Assembly (NCBI GenBank): GCA_949358305.1
Contig: OX442323.1
Span: forward strand, 6,386,001-6,450,000
From: Strigamia acuminata
Taxonomy: Eukaryota > Arthropoda > Chilopoda > Geophilomorpha > Linotaeniidae
Length of the DNA stretch: 64,000 nt
Reading direction: 5' to 3'
Shown here: one piece after another, positions 24,501 through 34,700 of the stretch
Layout of the letters: every line of letters starts with the position of its first letter
Position numbering within the stretch: position 1 is the stretch's first letter
Position numbers and translations under genes: made by a program
The notes under the pieces: model-generated
The model's input: only the letters and a program-made list of their open reading frames with translations
Database searches by the model: none
What the model was told of the DNA's origin: nothing

Positions 24501-27500
24501 GGCCCGTTAACGGCCCGTCAACGGCCCGTCAACGGCCCGCAACGGCCCGCACGGGCCGTTAACGGGCCGTCGACGATCCCGTCACGATCCCGCAACGGCC
24601 CGCACGGGCCGTTAACGGGCCGCTGACGGTCCCGTCACGATCCCGCAACGGCCCGCACGGGCCGTTAACGGGCCGTCGACGATCCCGTCACGATCCCGCA
24701 ACGGCCCGCACGGGCCGTTAACGGGCCGCTGACGGTCCCGTCACGATCCCGCAACGGCCCGCACGGGCCGTTAACGGGCCGTCGACGGTCCCGTCACGAT
24801 CCCGCAACGGCCCGCACGGGCCGTTAACGGCCCGTTAACGGCCCGTTAACGGCCCGTTAACGGGGCAAAACCGAAAACAGGATTCGAGATTAATGTCTAT
24901 GAATGTTGTACGCGTTTTCATGTACGTGTTGTCGGTTGTTGATTTTTTCGATTCACGCCGTAACGGCCCGTTAACGGCCCGTTAACGGCCCGTCAACGGC
25001 CCGTCAACGGCCCGCAACGGCCCGCACGGGCCGTTAACGGGCCGTCGACGATCCCGTCACGATCCCGCAACGGCCCGCACGGGCCGTTAACGGGCCGCCG
25101 ACGGTCCCGTCACGGTCCCGTCACGGCGCGTGCGGGCCGTTAACGGGCCGCCGACAGTCCCGTCACGATCCCGTCACGGCCTTCGTTCCCGGACTTCGGC
25201 TCGCCGACGGCCCGTACGACCTCACGCGGGCCGTTAACGGGCCGTTAACGGGCCGTTAACGGCCCGTTAACGGCCCGTTAACGGCGTAAAACCAAAAACA
25301 GGATTCGAGATTAATGTCTATGAATGTTGTACGCGTTTTCACGTACGTGTTGTCGGTTGTTGATTTTTTCGATTTACGCCGTAACGGCCCGTTGACGGCC
25401 CGTTAACGGCCCGTCAACGGCCCGTCAACGGCCCGCAACGGCCCGCACGGGCCGTTAACGGGCCGTCGACGATCCCGTCACGATCCCGCAACGGCCCGCA
25501 CGGGCCGTTAACGGGCCGCTGACGGTCCCGTCACGATCCCGTCACGGCCTTCGTTCCCGGACTTCGGCTCGCCGACGGCCCGTACGACCTCACGCGGGCC
25601 GTTAACGGGCCGTTAACGGCCCGTTAACGGCCCGTTAACGGCGTAAAACCAAAAACAGGATTCGAGATTAATGTCTATGAATGTTGTACGCGTTTTCATG
25701 TACGTGTTGTCGGTTGTTGATTTTTTCGATTCACGCCGTAACGGCCCGTTAACGGCCCGTTAACGGCCCGTCAACGGCCCGTCAACGGCCCGCAACGGCC
25801 CGCACGGGCCGTTAACGGGCCGTCGACGATCCCGTCACGATCCCGCAACGGCCCGCACGGGCCGTTAACGGGCCGCTGACGGTCCCGTCACGATCCCGCA
25901 ACGGCCCGCACGGGCCGTTAACGGGCCGTCGACGATCCCGTCACGATCCCGCAACGGCCCGCACGGGCCGTTAACGGGCCGCTGACGGTCCCGTCACGAT
26001 CCCGCAACGGCCCGCACGGGCCGTTAACGGGCCGTCGACGGTCCCGTCACGATCCCGCAACGGCCCGCACGGGCCGTTAACGGCCCGTTAACGGCCCGTT
26101 AACGGCCCGTTAACGGGGCAAAACCGAAAACAGGATTCGAGATTAATGTCTATGAATGTTGTACGCGTTTTCACGTACGTGTTGTCGGTTGTTGATTTTT
26201 TCGATTCACGCCGTAACGGCCCGTTAACGGCCCGTTAACGGCCCGTCAACGGCCCGTCAACGGCCCGCAACGGCCCGCACGGGCCGTTAACGGGCCGTCG
26301 ACGATCCCGTCACGATCCCGCAACGGCCCGCACGGGCCGTTAACGGGCCGCTGACGGTCCCGTCACGATCCCGTCACGGCCTTCGTTCCCGGACTTCGGC
26401 TCGCCGACGGCCCGTACGACCTCACGCGGGCCGTTAACGGGCCGTTAACGGCCCGTTAACGGCCCGTTAACGGCGTAAAACCAAAAACAGGATTCGAGAT
26501 TAATGTCTATGAATGTTGTACGCGTTTTCATGTACGTGTTGTCGGTTGTTGATTTTTTCGATTCACGCCGTAACGGCCCGTTAACGGCCCGTTAACGGCC
26601 CGTCAACGGCCCGTCAACGGCCCGCAACGGCCCGCACGGGCCGTTAACGGGCCGTCGACGATCCCGTCACGATCCCGCAACGGCCCGCACGGGCCGTTAA
26701 CGGGCCGCTGACGGTCCCGTCACGATCCCGTCACGGCCTTCGTTCCCGGACTTCGGCTCGCCGACGGCCCGTACGACCTCACGCGGGCCGTTAACGGCGT
26801 AAAACCAAAAACAGGATTCGAGATTAATGTCTATGAATGTTGTACGCGTTTTCATGTACGTGTTGTCGGTTGTTGATTTTTTCGATTCACGCCGTAACGG
26901 CCCGTTAACGGCCCGTTAACGGCCCGTCAACGGCCCGTCAACGGCCCGCAACGGCCCGCACGGGCCGTTAACGGGCCGTCGACGATCCCGTCACGATCCC
27001 GCAACGGCCCGCACGGGCCGTTAACGGGCCGCTGACGGTCCCGTCACGATCCCGCAACGGCCCGCACGGGCCGTTAACGGGCCGTCGACGATCCCGTCAC
27101 GATCCCGCAACGGCCCGCACGGGCCGTTAACGGGCCGCTGACGGTCCCGTCACGATCCCGCAACGGCCCGCACGGGCCGTTAACGGGCCGTCGACGGTCC
27201 CGTCACGATCCCGCAACGGGCCGCACGGGCCGTTAACGGCCCGTTAACGGCCCGTTAACGGCCCGTTAACGGGGCAAAACCGAAAACAGGATTCGAGATT
27301 AATGTCTATGAATGTTGTACGCGTTTTCACGTACGTGTTGTCGGTTGTTGATTTTTTCGATTCACGCCGTAACGGCCCGTTAACGGCCCGTTAACGGCCC
27401 GTCAACGGCCCGTCAACGGCCCGCAACGGCCCGCACGGGCCGTTAACGGGCCGTCGACGATCCCGTCACGATCCCGCAACGGCCCGCACGGGCCGTTAAC

Positions 27501-28396
27501 GGGCCGCCGACGGTCCCGTCACGGTCCCGTCACGGCGCGTGCGGGCCGTTAACGGGCCGCCGACAGTCCCGTCACGATCCCGTCACGGCCTTCGTTCCCG
27601 GACTTCGGCTCGCCGACGGCCCGTACGACCTCACGCGGGCCGTTAACGGGCCGTTAACGGGCCGTTAACGGCCCGTTAACGGCCCGTTAACGGCGTAAAA
27701 CCAAAAACAGGATTCGAGATTAATGTCTATGAATGTTGTACGCGTTTTCACGTACGTGTTGTCGGTTGTTGATTTTTTCGATTTACGCCGTTAACGGCCC
27801 GTTAACGGCCCGTTAACGGCCCGTCAACGGCCCGCATGGAGTCGTACGGGCCGTTAACGGGCCGCCGACGGTCCCGTCACGGTCCCGTCACGGCGCGTGC
27901 GGGCCGTTAACGGGCCGCCAACGGTCCCGTCACGATCCCGTCACGGCCCGTGCGGGCCGTTAACGGGCCGCCGACGGTCCCGTCACGATCCCGTAACGGC
28001 CCGTTACGGCCAAGGGCCGTAACGGGATAACTGAGAGAGTCGGGTGCGAGACCACGTGACCCGGAGTGTGGTTTTTGGGGGCGAGGGCCGTCCTCCGACC
28101 GCGCCGTGACGCGCCCCGGGTCGGATCAAGAGGCGACCCGGTCGGAAACCGAACCTCGGGGTTCCTCGGGGCGTGGTTTTTTGGGGACGGGGGGAGGGGG
28201 GGATTGGGTCGCGTGCTCCGACCGCGCCGCAACGCGCCGTGGGTCGGTCACCAACCTTTGTCAATATTTTATAAATTTCCACGGAATTTCAACAATGTTT
28301 TACATAAGTCCGTCAAATCGGGCAGAAATATCCCGTACAATGTCGCTGCAATTCTGTGGAAATTTATCAGATATTGACAAAATTCGGTGACGGGCG
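21528..28396. repeat. 21.5-kb macro-repeat, copy 2 (cut by gap)
   Basis: It repeats 1-5649 closely, with the GTTAAC array grown from ten to thirteen linker blocks. Linkers lie at 22858, 23215, 23690, 24047, 24404, 24879, 25300, 25657, 26132, 26489, 26813, 27288 and 27709. The 324-bp interval before 26813 is a 357-bp interval that has lost three 11-bp units. The copy follows copy 1 up to the last base before the run of N, so the rest of the unit may be hidden in the gap. Confidence 0.88.
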
Positions 28397-28596
28397 NNNN
28401 NNNNNNNNNNNNNNNNNNNNNNNNNNNNNNNNNNNNNNNNNNNNNNNNNNNNNNNNNNNNNNNNNNNNNNNNNNNNNNNNNNNNNNNNNNNNNNNNNNNN
28501 NNNNNNNNNNNNNNNNNNNNNNNNNNNNNNNNNNNNNNNNNNNNNNNNNNNNNNNNNNNNNNNNNNNNNNNNNNNNNNNNNNNNNNNNNNNNNNNN
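28397..28596. other. Assembly gap of 200 N
   Basis: Exactly 200 unknown bases separate satellite copy 2 from a truncated glycosyltransferase exon. The round number suggests a placeholder of unknown real length. It removes the 5' exons of the first glycosyltransferase and probably an unknown amount of satellite. Confidence 0.98.
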
Positions 28597-28597
28597 T

Positions 28598-29095
28598 AGT
28601 CATGGAGGGCTCCAGAGTCTGCAGGAAAGCATATACCATGCAGTCCCAAGCATTTGTTTTCCCTTTACCACTGACCAGCCATCAGTAGTAAAAATCACCT
28701 CCGCTCATGGAATAGTCATCAAACTGGATCCATACAGTGTGACAGTGGAAGAAATAGTAACCGCCATCAACAAAGCGAGCGAAGACAAAGAAATGCGAAA
28801 AGCTGTTCAACGTTATTCGGACATATTCCGAGACCGGGAAATAGGTCCCTTAGACAAAGCAATATTTTGGATAGAACATGTAATGCGTCATAATGGTGCA
28901 GTACATCTACAAACTGCAGCTGGCCAACTCAATTTCTTTCAATACCATCTATTGGATGTTAGTGCTTTCGTAGCTGTGATATTAATCTCGATTGTTTCCT
29001 TACATGTTTTTGTAATGAAAAGGTTGATACAGACTTGCTATCTGAGTTTAATGAATTGGTTGCAATGTTTTGTATTTAAAATCAAACTCCCATAG
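28598..29095 (+). CDS. UDP-glycosyltransferase, 3' part of last exon (gene truncated by gap)
   Basis: The frame opens with SHGGLQSLQESIYHAVPS, the core of the UGT signature that binds the nucleotide sugar. It continues with the conserved FRD..GPLDKAIFWIEHVMRH block, a membrane segment (DVSAFVAVILISIVSLHVF) and a short cytosolic tail ending KIKLP, which fits the KxKxx ER-retrieval pattern. Compared with its two neighbours only about 26 nt of this exon are missing; exons 1 and 2 are lost in or beyond the gap. Family knowledge: these ER-membrane enzymes transfer a sugar, in arthropods usually glucose, from a UDP-sugar to small lipophilic compounds. I cannot tell whether the gene is intact on the chromosome. 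Confidence 0.9.
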   Translation, partial: SHGGLQSLQESIYHAVPSICFPFTTDQPSVVKITSAHGIVIKLDPYSVTVEEIVTAINKASEDKEMRKAVQRYSDIFRDREIGPLDKAIFWIEHVMRHNGAVHLQTAAGQLNFFQYHLLDVSAFVAVILISIVSLHVFVMKRLIQTCYLSLMNWLQCFVFKIKLP

Positions 29096-29289
29096 ATTAT
29101 CTATTAAAGATAAACACTAATCCCACTCGCTGTGTAGTATTACCGTAAAAGCTGTGGCTCTTATCACAGCTATCAGCCGCCACTGCTTTCTAACTTCCAA
29201 AGACGAATTGACATCTTCGTAAATCACGTAACACTAGAACGGCTGGAATTTACCTCTACCAGTCATAACGACCCATTGAGAAAACAATA

Positions 29290-29772
29290 GGTGCGTTCAA
29301 TCTGCTAGCAGAAAGTCACTTAACTGACTTAACTGCCTTTCAGAGGGCGGAAGTGACGAAAATTACGTCACATTTTGACCAAGTAAAGTTTGACCAAGTA
29401 AAGTCACTCAAGTGACTTTCAGGAAAGTAACTGAAAAGTTCCTTTTCCACCTTTTAAAAGTCACTTATGTGCGTGCGCATGCGCATTGGACATTTAACAA
29501 AGCTACAGTGACAGCCATTTTGTTCTCGATCTGACAGGCTAAAAAATGAATTCGTCACCACCAAAAGAAAAGGTATTTAAGGTATTATATAAATAATTTT
29601 TTTTACGGTAAATTTACATGTGTGGCACATGGTAAATTCGCACATGTGGCATGCGAAGGCTGTTGCTAAATAAGTGAAGTCGGGTGCTAAAGTAAGTGCA
29701 TTCAATGAAAAGTGACTTTGAGGAAAGGAAGGAAAGTGAAAGTCACTTCTTCTACCCCAGATTGAACGCACC
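29290..29772. mobile_element. MITE-like element, GGTGCGTTCAATC family
   Basis: Terminal inverted repeats GGTGCGTTCAATCTG and CAGATTGAACGCACC are each flanked by TA. The body is about 483 bp, with repeated AAGTCACTT motifs and no coding capacity. A relative of almost the same length lies at 40069-40550. Confidence 0.75.
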
Positions 29773-29840
29773 TACTGACTTAATAATTTTTAATGACTCA
29801 ATAATAAATTAATGTGCGATAATGAAAAATATATACGTAT

Positions 29841-30090
29841 ACAGGGTGTTTCGTTTAAGACGCCCCAGTCAATTTCCAGAATAAGTATATGCTTTTTTAA
29901 AAAACCAAGCAAACTATCCTATAGCAAAGTAGGGATGACGAATCCAATGGTGTCATCAAATTTTATGCCAGACGTGCAACAATGCACTTTTCATTCGCTA
30001 ACTCGTTAACTGGTTGCGATAGAGCAAAATTTCCAATTACAAAGTTGTAGAGAATCATAAAATTACCCTAAAAAACATTGTTAACCAACA
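29841..30090. repeat. Dispersed repeat beginning ACAGGGTGT, copy 1
   Basis: About 250 bp, similar to 36957-37215. Both begin TACAGGGTGT, share AATTTCCANAATA, and share TAGAGCAAAATTTCCAATTA near the end. Many arthropod DNA transposons have ACAGGGTGT ends, but I do not see a clear second terminus here. Confidence 0.5.
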
Positions 30091-30390
30091 GTGAATTTAA
30101 AACAATAACTCTAAAAGCAATCAACACATAGATATGATTTAATCATCTATATTGGGGAACAAGATCTATCCAAAATTGCATGTGTCTGAAATCAAAATTT
30201 CGGTTTTAATTTTATCATATTTTATAAAATCCATCAATTTTCGTTTTACCATTTTCTTTGCATGTTTCGCGTGTTTCTGAATTTAAAACAAATCAATTTG
30301 ACACCAAAACATTGTATGCACGGATTGTTCACATATTGTGCACATATCGTTCATGCTATTTCGACCGGTTTCAGTCGTTCTATGTTAAAG

Positions 30391-30688
30391 CAAGAGTGTC
30401 CAACATCCAAACTTCCCTGGGCCACATTGTCTTGGGCCACACTGACACAAAATTTAGCTAACAATTGTCAATGAGCAACAAAAAAAATCCATACATAATT
30501 TTCTTACTTCACACCACCGCAGATAAGCCAAAAAGTACTCGCATAATAATCTTAATTTCAATGCTGTTTGCTGTCTGAAGAATGTAAACACTAAAATTTA
30601 AAAAAAAAAATTTAGACAGTGTGTTGGGCCGCATTCACAGCCATCCTGGGCGGCAAGTGGCCCATGGGCCGCGGATTGGACACCAATG
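30391..30688. mobile_element. hAT-like MITE with probable 8-bp target duplication
   Basis: The ends are CAAGAGTGTCCAA and TTGGACACCAATG, imperfect inverted repeats of the GTGTCCAA type common in hAT elements, with GGGCCAC and GTGGCCC blocks just inside. Flanks TGTTAAAG and ACTTAAAG agree at 6 of 8 positions, fitting an old hAT target-site duplication. No transposase is present. Confidence 0.6.
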
Positions 30689-30795
30689 ACTTAAAGAATC
30701 AACTTAAAAAATGAATTCTCGAACGAGCACACTAAAAACTGAACTGAACTAAAAAGATGGCTACCTGCAACATGCATTAACAATAACCGATTCCA

Positions 30796-31000
30796 CAACA
30801 CCACCACCAAGATTTTTCCGCCAAACCATTTCCGCCAAACCATTTCCGCCAACCCCATTTTCGGTATTTTTCTGTCATTTGCAGCTGTTTGCTGCTACTT
30901 GCATTGGCGCCCCTTGCATTTGCTGTAGTGACTATACTGCATTGGTGGAAATGGTTTGGTGGTTGTGGGGTTGGCGAATAAAACTTGGCGGTGGTGTCGT
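30796..31000. repeat. Fold-back built from TTCCGCCAA motifs
   Basis: The left side has three TTTCCGCCAA-type motifs in direct order; the right side has GGTGGAAATGGTTTGG and GGTTGGCGAATAAAACTTGG in inverse orientation. The block could fold into a hairpin with a loop of about 60-80 bp. It could be a MITE or a local palindrome. Confidence 0.45.
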
Positions 31001-31225
31001 GCTATGACAATAACCAATAGCACGTGCAGAAGAGATAAGTCACCTCTATAAGTCAAAGAAGCCATTTCAATTTCATTTAATCTCAAACCTTTTTTTTAAA
31101 ATCTTTCTAGTTCACTTCTCAGAGATATAACGTAAAAAATGTCATATCCTGTTGGGATAATTCATTTCAAAACAATAAATTGTTGTCTTCAGCAAAAAAA
31201 ATGGCACAGAGAGAATTAAACGATA

Positions 31226-31229
31226 AAGA

Positions 31230-31264
<35 letters not shown>

Positions 31265-31266
31265 AT
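31226..31266. repeat. (AAAT)n microsatellite
   Basis: About ten uninterrupted tetranucleotide copies upstream of the second glycosyltransferase. The stretch from 31267 to 31657 is AT-rich and shows no feature I can name. Confidence 0.85.
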
Positions 31267-31665
31267 GCGTTTACTCCATTTTGCTACTGAACAATGCAAA
31301 CAGCTGTTGTCAAACACAACAGTACAAAGTGTGCAAACAATACAATATAAGCTTCAAATCTAAATCTAACACAAATCAATTCAACTTTTGAAGATTCAAT
31401 GCACCAATTGTCTTATGAATCCATTTACACAAAACCATCAAAACCCATAAAATTAAATGCCCCAAATTTAATTTGTTGAACAGTTTAGAATTAATCAATA
31501 AATAAAAGAAACAAACTAAACAGATAGTTAAATAAATAAACAAACCCAAACTTATCAAAAAAAACATTCAGCTTTAAAACAAAACAATCAGAAGGAAATG
31601 TTAAATGATCAATGATTCACTCTCAGTAACAAAGAGAACACACGAACTAAACATTGGTAGGGATG

Positions 31666-31757
31666 TTATCAATCCCAAGCACACTTTCTTCCAAAACCAG
31701 TCGAGCTAACACTTTTCCTCATAGCCCAAGCAACTCTACAAGCAAACCAACACTACG
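31666..31757 (+). promoter_or_regulatory. Proximal upstream region of the second UGT with a GATA-type site
   Basis: The sequence GTTATCAATC lies about 90 bp before the start codon; the third UGT has TTATCAATC at 41742, also about 90 bp upstream. Both genes also share a CAAGCAA...CAAACCAA segment just before the ATG. Shared GATA-type sites suggest common regulation, for example by gut or fat-body GATA factors; this is inference. Confidence 0.4.
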
Positions 31758-34700
31758 ATGAACAAAACTCTCCTCCTTCTACTCCTCTACGCCCAACTCT
31801 TGGCGGTCACCACCGATGACATCCTTATTCTACAACCGTTTGGCTCCAAAAGTCACCGCCACGTCCTCGTGCCAATCGCAACACGGCTGGGCCAGCGTGG
31901 ACATCAAGTCACTTTTATATCAACCTACAAGTTCGAAGGTTCCATTCCACCCAATGTGACCGAAATCACTTATCCCCAGTTTGCGTCAAGCTTCAGAAGC
32001 TTGCAAGACATCACCATTGGCCTTGGCAAGTACGGCTGGGGCATAGGTATTCTAAGAAGTTACATCCACTACCATTCCAACTTGTGTCACCAATTCTTCA
32101 AGTCCCAACTGCTTCAGAATTGGATCTCAAGTGGGAAACGGTTCAAACTCGTCATTCTGGACGCCGCCATGCACGAATGCGTGTTGCCCTTGTGGACTCT
32201 TCTGGGCCAAACTGTGGCTGTTGTCAGCACGGGGCACATTAATCCTTGGGTTAGGGATTACATGAATGTGCCTACACCGTACGCGTACATTCCGTTCATC
32301 TCATCTCCGCATACTCCGTACATGACTTTCTTTCAACGTTTCCGGAATTCCTTGTATTGGATACTCACTAAATACGCTATTATGTTGGGCGAAGATATAT
32401 TTTACCAAAATATTATTTTGCAATACTTTCCCAAGAGCCAAACACACCAGGAAACACTGAGAAACATATCGCTTTCGCTAGTTAATGCTGATGTTATTAC
32501 GAATCCTCCAAATCCATCTTTGCCGACTATTGTCAATATTGGAGGAATTCAGTGTAGACCACCTCTGCCGCTACCAGATGTAAGTCATTCATTCAATTTT
32601 GGCTCCTAAGCTAAATGTTGCAAGTTGTGTTCAAAGTGTTTTACATTGTGCTGTCTTTGAAGGTTATAAAATTGCTAAAAGTTAAGTTCGTGACCGGTAA
32701 CTTGATTCTAAATTCAAACTGTACATGTTGGCATGTATTGCAATGTATTTTGAAATGCGCTGGGTTTCGCCAGAATGCTTTTTCCATGGATGCATTACAT
32801 ATTAGACCTCTAAACCCCTTCTACACTTTTCTGTATAAAATTGTAGCAATGAAAAACACATTCGGGACCAAACCGAATGTTGGAAACGTAAAATTACGAG
32901 ATTTAACTCGTCGCAAATGCGCGATGTAGACGCCGAAGTCGCAAATCCGTGATATAGACGCCTGAGTCTCAAATGCGCGATATAGATGTCACGCACTCAA
33001 AAAGTCCTTCTGTCCCAAGTCTAAGTAGTGTAATTTTCATATTACAAACTGTTTTCGGAAATGACGTCATATTACGTCTATCCTATATGTAATGTAAGGC
33101 TAAAAGTGTAATCAGAGAAATACAAAAATACCTTAGGGAGAACCTATTAAAGGTATGCTGAGTTCATTGCAGTTGCCCGTTTGGCTCTAGCTGCTTTCAT
33201 TGTTGAGGAATTGATGCGGACAGACGGACAGACGGACAGAGCCGTTTCATTAGACTTTTTAAACATAAGGTTTAGAAGTTTAAAATGCATTCCCTACACT
33301 ACGGGGTGACCCCAAATAAAAGCAGCCTGACAATACAGGAAGTTGGGTGTTTAGGTTTTGACAATCTGAGCTTTCGTTCTCGAGATATTTGCAATTTTAA
33401 TCAATTTTTGACCCAATTTGCCAAGTTTGATTGCACTAGTGCCACTAGTCATTCTTAAATTTCAGATTTTGTGGTACTTTTGTGGATTTGTTCAGCGGTA
33501 CCCGTACAGGTATTTTTGAACCAAATGGAGACAGTTAACATATATTATTATTTTTTATTAGGGGCTGTCCATAAATTACGTAACGCACCAAGGGGTGAAG
33601 GGAGTCTAAAATTTTGTTACGTTCCATGTAAAAAACAAATTTAAATTTTAAATAATCCAAATATAATGATTTTTTATATGATTTTTGGAAAATTTTGGAG
33701 GGGGATTTCAGTTTAGGGGGTGGAGGGGTCGGAAATTTGTTACCACCATGTTACAGAGAGGGGAGGGGTATAAAAATCCCAAATTTTGCGTTACGTAATT
33801 TATGGACGGCCCCTTACTAGCATCGATTTTAGTGATATCAATTTTCTTTGTCTTACTACTGTACAGAGTATTTCTTTGAGCGATTGTTAGACGTACCCCG
33901 TTATTAGAGATGTAAATTAAGCCTGATACTGATAAAACAACAGCTGTCTCGTGTGGGCAGAACAGAATGTACAGATTGAATTTAACATCAAGATACCAGG
34001 AACAAACTGAAACGTAGAATTATTCAGTAACTGAATTTGCCAAATCATTAAACTAACAACAGTTTTAATCAAAATAATTAAAAAGCAATTAAACTGCTGG
34101 TTTCAACTGTATTACAATCGAAACTCTCTATAACGAATCGCGAGGGACCCAAAAATTCGATTCGTTATAACGAGAATTCGTTATATCGAAATTTTTTAAC
34201 ATGGTGTTCTACGGCCAGCCAACCAAACGATCCATTTTTAGGTATTCGTTATTTCAATAATTCGTTATATCGCGATTCGTTATAAAAAGTTTCGACTGTA
34301 TTAGATCTTTCCAGAAAAATATAAGTGAAATAATTCTGTATTCGTATTTCAGGGCGAGCTTAAGAATTTTGTGGACAGCTCAGGTGAAAATGGATTCATT
34401 CTACTCAGTTTTGGAAGTGTCATAAATGGAAATTTAATTGATGAAAAACTTAGAAACGACTTGATTTCTGCATTTGCACAAGTAAAGCAGAGAATTGTTT
34501 GGAAATACGAATCAGAATTACCAGGCTTGCCGAATAATATCATGAAAGCAGACTGGTTACCTCAGCAAGACCTCTTGGGTAAGACAGAACAAGAGCAATT
34601 ACTACAGCAATTAATAAGGGGTTTCATTAAATGAGCGATTATTGTGATTAGTTGATTATTGTGATTAGTTGATTATTGCAATTATCATAATGACTCAATT

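Noticed and set aside
33301..33560. Possible short gene in UGT intron 1
   Set aside because: No open frame or splice signals; plain AT-rich intron.
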